Source of the DNA: Parasediminibacterium sp051861445
Lineage (GTDB): Bacteria > Bacteroidota > Bacteroidia > Chitinophagales > Chitinophagaceae
Length of the DNA: 64,000 nt
Assembly (NCBI GenBank): GCA_051861445.1
Contig: JBHYCS010000007.1
Span: 62,001 to 126,000 of the forward strand
Direction: 5' to 3'
Below the pieces are notes generated by a model, which did not search any database, had not been told where the DNA came from, and was given only the letters and a program-made list of their open reading frames with translations. The position numbers and the translations under genes are program-made. Below, in pieces: positions 1 through 9,100 of the stretch (positions are counted from its first letter, which is position 1; each line of letters begins with the position of its first letter).

Positions 1-175
1 ACTCTTGTACAATATATCTCTATTCAGCAAATGGATAAGACTTTGTAAAGTATTCTTTGTGCAACTTCGTGTCTTTGTGTTTTTGTGGTTTAATGGTTTC
101 AATATTACTAGAATTATTTCATCCAAATACTTTGTACTACTTTGTTCTCTTTGTGCCTTTGTGGTTCAAACTTCC
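1..175 (+). repeat. GTCGCAC-ACTTGTAC element (partial) plus two CTTTGTG repeat blocks
   Basis: Positions 1-10 match the end of the 54-bp element seen at 10045-10067 and 17285-17307. They are followed by CTATTCAGCAAAT (20-32), which is also found after the 17285 copy. Two CTTTGTG-rich blocks follow (about 41-90 and 128-168). The second ends in CTTTGTGCCTTTGTGGTTCA, a form that recurs across the island. All of it lies inside the open reading frame and supplies its N-terminal hydrophobic residues. Confidence 0.75.
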
Positions 176-1657
176 TCTGCACAAAAAAAGCCTTTTATTT
201 TAAAACACACTTCATTTAAACATTATGTGGATTATTTCAATAACATGGAAGATGAAAATATCAAGCAAGCTATTCCAAACGATAGTGCTTGGTTTTGGAT
301 GCAACAAAATATTCCTTTGTTTGAATGTCCACAACAAAATTTTGAAGAGATATTTTATTACCGTTGGTGGACACTTAGAAAACACATCAAAAAAACAGAA
401 CAAGGTTTTGTATTCACCGAATTTTTAGTACAACGTTCTTATGCCGATAAATACAATTTAATAGCCAGTGGTTTAGGTCATCATATCTATGAAGCAAGAT
501 GGTTACACAATCAACAATACTTAAATGATAATATTAGAATTTGGTATAGAGGTAACAATGGATTACCTATGAAAAAACTGCGTTTCTACAGTAGTTGGAA
601 TATGGATGCTTTGTACAATCGCTATAAAGTAAATAACGACAAACAAACCTTACTCAATTTATTGCCAGATCTTGAAGCCGATTACAAAGCATGGCAAGCT
701 GAAAAGCAAGCTAGTAATGGTTTGTATTGGCAATATGATGTTAGAGATGCCATGGAAGAAACCATCAGTGGCGGACGAAAAGAAAAAAATCCACGACCAA
801 GTATTAACAGTTATATGTATGGCAATGCAAAAGCCTTGTCTGCAATGTATTTATTGGCAAATAAAAAAGAGGCTGCTGCTTTGTATCAGCAAAAAGCCGA
901 TAGCATTAAGCAACTTACGCAAACCAAATTATGGAATACACAACATGAGTTCTTTGAGGTGTTAAAAGAAAAAGGAGATACTTTGGCTCAAGTAAAAGAA
1001 GCAATTGGGTTTATTCCTTGGTATTTTAATTTGCCAGATAGTAATTACAATATTGCTTGGAAAAGTTTAATAGATACCAAAACATTTTGTGCCCCTTTTG
1101 GCATTACAACAGCCGATAGAAGTCACCCTCAATTCAGAACACATGGTTGCTGTAAGTGTGAATGGGATGGTGCTGTGTGGCCTTTTGCAACTGCACAAAC
1201 GTTAACAGCAATGGCTAATTTGCTCAACAATTACCAACAACAAATTGTAACCGACAGCAATTATTTTTCTTTGTTGAATACTTATGTAGAATCACAGTAT
1301 TATCGTGGTCGTCCTTATATTGGTGAATACCTAGATGAAAAAACGGGTTATTGGTTAAAAGGCGATGAAGAAAGAAGTCGTTATTACAATCACTCAACTT
1401 TTAATGATTTAATCATTACTGGTTTAGTGGGTTTAAGACCAAGAACTGATAATACCATTGAAGTAAATCCTTTATTGCCAGCCAATAAATGGAAATGGTT
1501 TTGTTTAGATAATGTTTTGTATCATGGAAAAATAATCACCATTATTTGGGATGAAACAGGTACAAAATATAAAAAAGGAAAAGGATTGAGTGTTTGGGTG
1601 AATGGCAAAAGAGTTGCGTCAAGCTTGAAGTTAGAAAAGTTGAGTGGAGTATTGTAA
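5..1657 (+). CDS. MGH1-like (alpha/alpha)6-barrel glycoside hydrolase, secreted; 5' end uncertain
   Basis: Probable exported glycosidase of the MGH1-like / GH63-related six-hairpin barrel superfamily. The substrate cannot be read from sequence. Family-like blocks are YDVRDAMEETISGG (about 243-256), INSYMYGNAKALSAMY (about 267-282), CEWDGAVWPFATAQT (about 386-400) and NDLIITGLVGLRPR (about 467-480); the acidic residues in the first and third are candidate catalytic residues. The first codon at position 5 is TTG, and no in-frame ATG exists between the window edge and the mature protein, so the true start may lie upstream or be non-ATG. Residues 1-59 are encoded by CTTTGTG repeats and contain two hydrophobic stretches, the second (YFVLLCSLCAFVV) ending in TSSAQ, a plausible signal peptidase I site. 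It is the first visible gene of the glycan island, 213 bp before the next gene. Confidence 0.7.
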   Translation: MYNISLFSKWIRLCKVFFVQLRVFVFLWFNGFNITRIISSKYFVLLCSLCAFVVQTSSAQKKPFILKHTSFKHYVDYFNNMEDENIKQAIPNDSAWFWMQQNIPLFECPQQNFEEIFYYRWWTLRKHIKKTEQGFVFTEFLVQRSYADKYNLIASGLGHHIYEARWLHNQQYLNDNIRIWYRGNNGLPMKKLRFYSSWNMDALYNRYKVNNDKQTLLNLLPDLEADYKAWQAEKQASNGLYWQYDVRDAMEETISGGRKEKNPRPSINSYMYGNAKALSAMYLLANKKEAAALYQQKADSIKQLTQTKLWNTQHEFFEVLKEKGDTLAQVKEAIGFIPWYFNLPDSNYNIAWKSLIDTKTFCAPFGITTADRSHPQFRTHGCCKCEWDGAVWPFATAQTLTAMANLLNNYQQQIVTDSNYFSLLNTYVESQYYRGRPYIGEYLDEKTGYWLKGDEERSRYYNHSTFNDLIITGLVGLRPRTDNTIEVNPLLPANKWKWFCLDNVLYHGKIITIIWDETGTKYKKGKGLSVWVNGKRVASSLKLEKLSGVL

Positions 1658-1870
1658 CTCACAGATTTTGTAGCTCACAGATTAACACGAATTGTCACAG
1701 ATTTCCTTTGTGAAACTTTGTGGTTATTCCCCTCCTTTGGAGGGGTTAGGGGTGGTTTAAAAAAGCTCAATAAAGAACAAAACGTAGAAGAGTGTTCTTC
1801 GACAAGCTTAGTATAAACTTGCAACGTATGTTCAATAGATATTCAAAAGCCGGTTACATAAAATAAAAAA
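1658..1870 (+). repeat. composite intergenic repeat array upstream of GH2
   Basis: This spacer is almost wholly made of dispersed repeats, in order: a degenerate CTTTGTG block (about 1665-1723); CCCCTCCTTTGGAGGGG, a perfect 7-bp stem with a TTT loop, continuing as TTAGGGGTGGTTT (1729-1758); TTCGACAAGCTTAGTATAAA (1798-1817); and TTCAATAGATATTCAAAAG with CCGGTTACA (1831-1858), ending 12 bases before the ATG at 1871. The same order of blocks recurs at 5981-6165 before the GH78 gene. Confidence 0.8.
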
Positions 1871-4651
1871 ATGAAAAAAAGATTTTTATACTTTCTTTTT
1901 ATTGTTCATTGTTCACTTTTTAGTGTTCACTTGCTTGCACAAGAAACAGTGATACAATATCTAAGTGGTAAAGGTCCAGAAGATGCGGTGCAATGGCAGT
2001 TTTATTGTACAAATGGTATGAACAGTAAAAAATGGACAACCATTGCTGTGCCTAGTTGTTGGGAGCAACAAGGTTTTGGAAAATACAATTATGGATTTGC
2101 AAAAGATAGTGTAAAAGGCAAAGAACAGGGATTGTATAAACATGAGTTTGATGTGCCTGCAAGTTGGAAAGATAAGATTGTCAATATTGTTTTTGAAGGT
2201 GTAATGACAGACGCTGAAGTAAAGGTAAATGGTGTTGTGGCAGGCCCAATTCATCAAGGAGCATTTTATAGTTTTAAGTATGATATTACAAAACTGTTGA
2301 AATTGGGTAAGAAGAATGTATTAGAAGTTACAGTTGCCAAACACTCTGCTAATGCAAGTGTAAATGAAGCAGAACGTAAAGGTGATTTCTGGATTTTTGG
2401 TGGCATTTTTAGACCTGTGTTTTTGGAAGTGTTGCCTGAAATTTATATTGGAAATGTTAGTATCGAAGCAAGTGTAAAAGGAGACTTTGTTGCTACTCTA
2501 TCGATAAAAAATAATATTGACAAAGCTGATGTGAAGATATATGATGCAAGAGGAGTTCTGTGTAGTAATGCAAATGCTTTACTTCATAATAATGAAAAAG
2601 ATTATTTTGGGTTGATAAATACGAAAGTTTCAAACATTAAACCTTGGTCACCGGAATCTCCCAATTTATACAAAGCAGTTTTCACCATTTACAAAAATGG
2701 AAAACCTATTCATACCGTTTCACAAAAATTTGGTTTCAGAACAGTTGAATTAAAACATAGAGATGGTATTTATGTAAATGGTGTTAAAGTAAAAATGAAA
2801 GGAGTAAATCGCCATTCATTTCGTCCTGAAACTGGTAGAACACTCAGCAAGCAAAACAGCATAGAAGATGTATTGTTGATGAAGGAAATGAACATGAATG
2901 CAGTTCGATCGGCACATTATCCTCCTGATGCTCATTTTTTAGATGTATGTGATTCTTTGGGTTTATTTGTAATGGATGAATTGGCTGGTTGGCATGGACA
3001 TTATGATGATACTACAGGTGTAAAGTTGTTGAAAGAGATGTTGGTACATGATGCCAATCATCCTTCTATTATTTTTTGGGCAAATGGTAATGAAGGTGGA
3101 CACAATATTGAACTAGATAAATATTTTGAAGACTTCGATTTACAAAATAGACCAATTGTACATCCTTGGGAAAATTTTAATGGCATAGAAACACAGCATT
3201 ACAGAGAATACAACTATGGCATTGGCAATTATGAAAATGGACGTGAAATTGTAATGCCAACAGAATTTTTGCATGGTCAGTTTGATGGTGGTCATGCTGC
3301 AGGCTTAGAAGATTATTGGGAAAAAATGTGGCACAATCCTTTAAGTGCAGGAGGCTTCTTATGGGATTTTGCAGATAATGCCATTGTTCGTAAAGATTTG
3401 AACGATAGTTTAGATACCGATAAACACCGAGCTGCCGATGGAATACTTGGCCCTCATCATGAAAAAGAAGCAAGCTTTTATGCTATCAAAGAAATATGGA
3501 GCCCCATTTATTTTGAACGAAAAGAAATTACCAAAAATTTTGATGGAAGATTGAATATTGAAAACCGATATCATTTTACCAATACCAATCAATGTTCTTT
3601 TTCTTATCAATTAAAAAAGCTTCACTATGAAAAAAATGATATTACTAAATCAATCATCGCTCCAGATATAAAGCCTCATGCAAAAGGTTTTCTACAATTG
3701 CAATTACCAACTAATTGGAAAGATTACGATGTGTTGTATGTAACAGCGAAAGGTGTTGATGGTAAAGAAATTTTCACTTGGAGTTTTCCGATTACAAAAC
3801 ACAATGGAAGATTTATTCCACCAAAAATAGTAAGAGATGATTCAACTGAATTGTTTAAAACTAAAACAATAGATTCAATATTTTTCGTCTCTACATATAA
3901 TATGGAATATAGTTTTAGCAATAAAACAGGGAAGTTAGTTAACGTAAAAAGAGATAACCAAACTATTCCATTTAAAAATGGACCTGTTTTGTGTGAAGGA
4001 AATGCTCAACCAAATTCTGTAGTATTAATAAAGTATGAGGATAGTGTGAATGTAATATGCTATTACCCTAAGAAAAGTTTAATCAGTTCTTTGGTTTGGA
4101 CAATCGATGTTCAAGGCATGCTTAAAATGGAAATTCATTATTTCCCAGCTGCTTATTTTACCAATTTGGTGGGTGTAAATTTCTCTCATCCTGAAAGTGA
4201 AATTAAAGCAGTTGAATGGATGGGTAATGGGCCTTACAGGGTTTGGAAAAATAGAATGAAAGGCAACAAATTCGGCATTTGGCAAAAAGAATACAACAAC
4301 ACAGAAACTGGTGAAGCTCCTTGGAAATATCCTGAATTTAAAGGCTATCATTCCAATATGTATTGGTGTAGGTTTGTAGGTAAACAACAGTCGTTTAAGG
4401 TTTATACAGATACCGAAGATTTGTTTTTCAGACTATTTACACCAATCTGGAAAACAGATCAATGGCATAATTATGAACCCATTTTTCCAAGTGGAGACAT
4501 TTCCTTCATGCAAGGCATTAGCAGCATTGGAAGTAAAACACAACGCAATGAAACAACCGGACCAATGGGGCAAAAAAATATTTTTTACGATTATGAAAAA
4601 GATCCAAAAAGAGCTTTGAAAATGATATTATATTTCGATTTTAATCCTTAG
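1871..4651 (+). CDS. GH2 glycosidase (beta-galactosidase/beta-glucuronidase-like), secreted
   Basis: Exported retaining exo-glycosidase of family GH2, 926 residues. The signal peptide MKKRFLYFLFIVHCSLF... ends near LLAQ (residue 24). A jelly-roll sugar-binding domain follows (about 30-190, with EGVMTDAEVKVNGVVAG), then an immunoglobulin-like domain, then the TIM barrel from the GFRTVELKHRDGIYVNG boundary (about 292). The acid/base Glu is expected in FWANGNEGGHN (about 402-412) and the nucleophile Glu in VMPTEFLHGQFDGG (about 460-473). A long C-terminal part resembles the LacZ small-chain region (WMGNGPYRVWKNR). Beta-galactosidase or beta-glucuronidase are the likely activities; sequence does not decide. 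The hydrophobic core is encoded by a GTTCATTGTTCACT-type simple repeat, as in the GH78 gene at 6183. RBS context is A-rich, as usual in this phylum. Confidence 0.85.
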   Translation: MKKRFLYFLFIVHCSLFSVHLLAQETVIQYLSGKGPEDAVQWQFYCTNGMNSKKWTTIAVPSCWEQQGFGKYNYGFAKDSVKGKEQGLYKHEFDVPASWKDKIVNIVFEGVMTDAEVKVNGVVAGPIHQGAFYSFKYDITKLLKLGKKNVLEVTVAKHSANASVNEAERKGDFWIFGGIFRPVFLEVLPEIYIGNVSIEASVKGDFVATLSIKNNIDKADVKIYDARGVLCSNANALLHNNEKDYFGLINTKVSNIKPWSPESPNLYKAVFTIYKNGKPIHTVSQKFGFRTVELKHRDGIYVNGVKVKMKGVNRHSFRPETGRTLSKQNSIEDVLLMKEMNMNAVRSAHYPPDAHFLDVCDSLGLFVMDELAGWHGHYDDTTGVKLLKEMLVHDANHPSIIFWANGNEGGHNIELDKYFEDFDLQNRPIVHPWENFNGIETQHYREYNYGIGNYENGREIVMPTEFLHGQFDGGHAAGLEDYWEKMWHNPLSAGGFLWDFADNAIVRKDLNDSLDTDKHRAADGILGPHHEKEASFYAIKEIWSPIYFERKEITKNFDGRLNIENRYHFTNTNQCSFSYQLKKLHYEKNDITKSIIAPDIKPHAKGFLQLQLPTNWKDYDVLYVTAKGVDGKEIFTWSFPITKHNGRFIPPKIVRDDSTELFKTKTIDSIFFVSTYNMEYSFSNKTGKLVNVKRDNQTIPFKNGPVLCEGNAQPNSVVLIKYEDSVNVICYYPKKSLISSLVWTIDVQGMLKMEIHYFPAAYFTNLVGVNFSHPESEIKAVEWMGNGPYRVWKNRMKGNKFGIWQKEYNNTETGEAPWKYPEFKGYHSNMYWCRFVGKQQSFKVYTDTEDLFFRLFTPIWKTDQWHNYEPIFPSGDISFMQGISSIGSKTQRNETTGPMGQKNIFYDYEKDPKRALKMILYFDFNP

Positions 4652-4720
4652 TTAAGAAATAAAAATTATACATATTACTAATTTTAAATCACAAAAACAT
4701 GTAACCTTAATTTAACTGTT

Positions 4721-5854
4721 ATGTTACCAAAACACAAGCAAACCATATTACAATTGAAGTCGGCTATTCTAGCAAGTCGCTACAAAGCAGCTTCTTTAGT
4801 TAATAAAGAATTATTGTTGTTATACTACTCTGTTGGTGAATTAATTTCAATAAAAACCGAAGAAGAAAAATGGGGAGCCAAAGTGTTAGCACAAATAGCT
4901 ACAGATTTACAAAATGAGTTACCCGGTTTAAGAGGCTTTAGTGCAACAAGCTTAAAAAAAATGCGATCATTTTATGAAACTTGGCAACCTTATTTTTCAA
5001 TTAGTCCGTTACCAACGGACCAATTGAAAAAACAGCCTCAAAAATACACAAACACATTAAAAAATAATTCTAAAAATCAACAGTACAGAGAATTGCAGCC
5101 AATTAGTCCGTTACTAACGGACCAATTTAAACTTGCTTTTCTATCTCTTGCTTTTACACATCATTACGAAATTTTATTACACACCAAAACATTCGAAGAA
5201 CGCGTTTTTTACATTACACATGCATCCAAAGAATTTTGGAGTGTAGAAGTACTTAAAAATAAAATTGCTGCTAAATATTTTAAGAAAGCAGGCAAAATTC
5301 AAAATAATTTTTCTACAACAATTGCCAACGAAACGCTCAGAGAGAAAGCACTACAAACGTTTAAAGACGAATACCTTTTAGACTTCTTAAACATACAGGA
5401 TATAGATTTTGAAGATGAAAGAGTAATAGAAAATGAAATTGTTCGAAACATTAAAAAGTTCATTTTATCTATTGGTGCCGACTTTGCTTTTATGGGTAAT
5501 CAATACAGATTAGTTGTAGATCAGAAAGAGTTTTTTGTGGATTTGCTTTTTTACAATCGAAAACTTCAATGCTTGGTAGCTTTTGAATTAAAAAGAGGTG
5601 AGTTTAAACCAGAGTATTTAGGCAAGCTAAATTTTTATTTATCAGCATTAGACGATATTGTAAAACAACCACATGAAAATCCATCTATTGGTGTGATTTT
5701 ATGTAAAAGTAAAAGCAATAAAATTGTAGAATATGCTTTCCGAGATTTTAATAAAGCAATGGGAGTAGCAATTTATAAAACAAGTAAAGAATTACCGAAG
5801 AAATACAAAGGTATTTTACCCGATGCTGAACAATTAAAGAAACTATTAGACTAA
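4721..5854 (+). CDS. DUF1016 (YhcG-type) PD-(D/E)XK nuclease-domain protein
   Basis: Cytoplasmic protein of the DUF1016/YhcG family, 377 residues, full length for the family. The N-terminal DUF1016_N helical domain (about 5-90) carries YYSVGELIS, WGAKVLAQIATDL and GFSATSLKKMRSFYETW. The C-terminal nuclease-like domain (about 150-377) has FVDLLFYNRKLQCLVAFELK (about 273-292), where the Asp and the ExK form a PD-(D/E)XK active-site signature. The cellular role is not established; family members are often linked to restriction or mobile elements. It is oddly placed inside a glycan island, with no methylase or other defence gene beside it, and repeat-filled DNA lies downstream. Two copies of a GTCCGTTA-N-AACGGAC palindrome are embedded in frame in the inter-domain linker. 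Confidence 0.85.
   Translation: MLPKHKQTILQLKSAILASRYKAASLVNKELLLLYYSVGELISIKTEEEKWGAKVLAQIATDLQNELPGLRGFSATSLKKMRSFYETWQPYFSISPLPTDQLKKQPQKYTNTLKNNSKNQQYRELQPISPLLTDQFKLAFLSLAFTHHYEILLHTKTFEERVFYITHASKEFWSVEVLKNKIAAKYFKKAGKIQNNFSTTIANETLREKALQTFKDEYLLDFLNIQDIDFEDERVIENEIVRNIKKFILSIGADFAFMGNQYRLVVDQKEFFVDLLFYNRKLQCLVAFELKRGEFKPEYLGKLNFYLSALDDIVKQPHENPSIGVILCKSKSNKIVEYAFRDFNKAMGVAIYKTSKELPKKYKGILPDAEQLKKLLD
4994..5127 (+). repeat. two in-frame palindromes (GTCCGTTaccAACGGAC) inside the DUF1016 gene
   Basis: Copy 1 (4994-5030) is TTTTCAATT-a-GTCCGTT-acc-AACGGAC-c-AATTGAAAA, with arms of about 16 bp and one mismatch. Copy 2 (5101-5127) is AATT-a-GTCCGTT-act-AACGGAC-c-AATT. They encode ISPLPTDQ and ISPLLTDQ about 35 residues apart in the linker between the two domains. 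Confidence 0.85.
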
Positions 5855-6182
5855 ATGATGATAATAAGATGATATAGTCAACTGTATTACTACTATCATC
5901 TGTAGTGTAAGTTTATTCTGAGCGATAGTCGAAGAACACACTTATACTGAAGAATACAATTGAACCCTTATCAAAGAGTATTTTTGAACCACAAAGGCAC
6001 AACGACACAAAGCAACACAACGTTGAGCATATTCCCCTCCTTTGGAGGGGTTAGGGGTGGTTCAAAAAAGTTCAATAAAGAATAGAACCTTGAAGAGTGC
6101 CCTTCGACAAGCTCAGGATAAACTTGCAACAAAAGTTCAATAGAATTACCAAAAGCTGGTAACAAAAAATAAAAAAACTAAA
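5855..6182 (+). repeat. 328-bp geneless spacer made of inverted and composite repeats
   Basis: No gene is seen. GTTTATTCTGAGCGATAGTC with GAAGAACAC (5911-5939) is an inverted copy of the TTCGACAAGCTCAGGATAAAC element found at 6103-6123, so the two bracket the centre of the spacer. Inside are GAACCACAAAGGCAC with further CACAAAG units (about 5985-6022) and the CCCCTCC-TTT-GGAGGGG hairpin followed by TTAGGGGTGGTTC (6034-6063). TTCAATAGAATTACC then AAAAGCTGGTAACA (6136-6164) ends 18 bases before the GH78 ATG. The order matches the spacer at 1658-1870. Confidence 0.8.
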
Positions 6183-9100
6183 ATGAATAAGAAAATTTTA
6201 TTGCTAATATTTACGCTTCAATGTTCATTATTCACCGTTCATTGTTTTGCACAAATACAAGTGCAAAACCTTCGTTGCGAAATGTTGAATAATCCTTTAG
6301 GAATTGATGTTACACAACCAAGATTCAGTTGGCAAATAGCATCTCCACAAAGAAATGTACAACAATTGTCGTATCAAATTATTGTTGCATCAAGCAAAGA
6401 AAAATTAGCAGCAGATAATGGCGATTTATGGAATTCAGGAAAGGTTCAATCTAACCAATCGATACAGGTAACCTATGCTGGTAAAGCATTACAAAGTAGA
6501 GCCAATTGTTTTTGGAAAGTAAAAGTAATTACCAATAAAGGAGTTTCAGCATGGAGTAGCTCTGGAAATTTTAGTATTGGTTTATTAAACAAAGAAGAGT
6601 GGAAGGGTAAATGGATTGGATACGACAAAGCTTCTAGCTGGGATAGCATTACACAGTTTTCAAGATTATCGGCTCGTTATTTTAGAAAGCAATTTCAAAG
6701 TAATAACACTATTAAAAAAGCAACTGTGTACATAATTGGCTTAGGTTTATATGAATTATACATTAATGGTAATAAAATAGGCAATCAAGTTTTAGCACCT
6801 GCACCAACGGATTACAGAAAATCTGTTTTATACAATACACATGATGTAACTCAACATTTAAAAACTGGTCATAATGTAATTGCTACAGTGTTAGGTAATG
6901 GTCGCTTTTTTACCATGCGTCAAAACTACAAGCCAGCAAAAATTAACACATTTGGTTATCCAAAAATGTTGCTGCAATTAGAAATTGAATATACCAATGG
7001 AGAAAAGAAAACAATTGTAAGCGATGAAACTTGGAAGTTAAATGTAGATGGACCAATCAGAACCAATAATGAATACGATGGTGAGGAATATGATGCTACA
7101 AAAGAACTAAAAGGCTGGAGTAATATTGGTTATAACGATGCAACTTGGGTACAACCTCAATTAGTAGAATCACCAACTGGAAAAGTAGTTGCTCAAATGA
7201 GTGAACCAATGAAAGTAATGCAAACGATTCAGCCAGTTTCTATTAAAAAGTTAGCTAATAAATACATACTCGATTTTGGTCAAAATTTTTCTGGTTGGGT
7301 TAAAATAAAAAACTTACGAGCAGCTTTTGGAACTACAATAACATTGCGTTTTGCAGAGAGTCTTCAAAAAAATGGAGAACTGTATGTAGCCAATTTAAGA
7401 GATGCAAAAGTTACCGATAGTTATACATTCTCAAATAAATCACTTGATGCTAAAGGATGGAAACCTTCTTTTATATATCATGGTTTTAGGTATGTAGAAA
7501 TAGCTGGTTATAGTGGTGTGTTAACACTCAACAATTTTGAAGGTGAATTGGTATACGATCATTTACAAACCACCAGTTCATTGAATACCTCTAATAAAAC
7601 AATCAATCAAATTTATAAAAATGCATGGTGGGGCATTGCTACTAACTATAAAGGAATGCCTGTTGATTGTCCGCAACGCAATGAACGTCAGCCTTGGTTA
7701 GGCGATCGTTCTACAGGAGCTTATGGAGAAAGTTTTTTGTTTGCCAATCAAAACCTGTATGCTAAGTGGTTAGATGATATTCAACAAGCTCAAAAAGAAG
7801 ATGGAGCAATTCCAGATGTAGCTCCTGCCTTTTGGAACTATTATTCAGATAACATGACTTGGCCAGGCACTTATTTAATGGTGGCAGATATGTTGTACAA
7901 TCAGTTTGGCGATAAACAAGCTATTGTAAAACATTACCCATCTATGAAAAAATGGATGTATTACATGAAGAATAAGTACATGAAAAATAACCTCATTGCA
8001 AAAGATAAATATGGCGATTGGTGTGTGCCTCCAGAAAGTTTAGAACTCATTCATGCAAAAGATAGTTTATTAAAAACCAATGGAGAATTAATTGCATCTG
8101 CTTACTATTACTATTTTTTGGGTTTAATGCAAAAGTTTCAAAACATTATAGGAGAAGACAGTGAAGAAGATGAGTATGCGTTTCTTAAAAATAATATTCA
8201 ACAAGCTTTCAATGCTAAATTTTACAACAGCAATAAAAAATATTACGATAACAATAGTCTTACTGCTAATATATTGCCACTAGCTTTTGGAATGGTTGAT
8301 GCTGCTAACAAAGAAGCAGTATTTAATAATATTTACAACAAGATTAAGATAGACAACAACATGCATAGCAGCACAGGTGTTATTGGCACACAATGGCTCA
8401 TGCGTACATTAACCCAGTTTCAACGTAGCGATATTGCCTACACTTTGGCAAGCAATACATCTTATCCAAGTTGGGGTTATATGATAGAAAATGGAGCTAC
8501 AACTATTTGGGAATTGTGGAATGGCAATACTGCTGACCCAAAAATGAATTCTCAGAACCATGTGATGTTGTTGGGCGATTTATTGGTGTGGTTGCATGAA
8601 AATATTGCAGGTACAAAGTCCGATCATCAAGAAGTGGCTTTCAAAAAAATTATCATGAAGCCTGAAAATATTGATGGATTAAATTTTGTAAATGCTTCTT
8701 ATAATTCTTTGTATGGCACAATAAAAAGCAGTTGGAAAAAATCAACACAGCAGTTTACTTGGAACATTTCAATTCCTGCAAATAGTTCAGCAATTATTCA
8801 TATTCCTGCCTCATCTGAAAAAACAGTTTTTGAGAGTAACAAAATGGCTTCTTTAAATGAAGGAGTCAAGTTTATAAAAATGGATGGTAGAAATGCTGTT
8901 TACGAACTTGCGTCAGGAAATTATTCCTTTGTTTCCAACTTCAATTTTAAAAAAGGGATTGTGCAAGAAGAGTTTATTTTCAATAGAAGTTCATTTCCTG
9001 AAAGTCATTCTGCAACTATTGTAGAAACACCCAAAGGTTTAGTTGCTGCTTGGTTTGGAGGAACAAAAGAAGGCAATAAAGATGTTTGTATTTGGACTTC

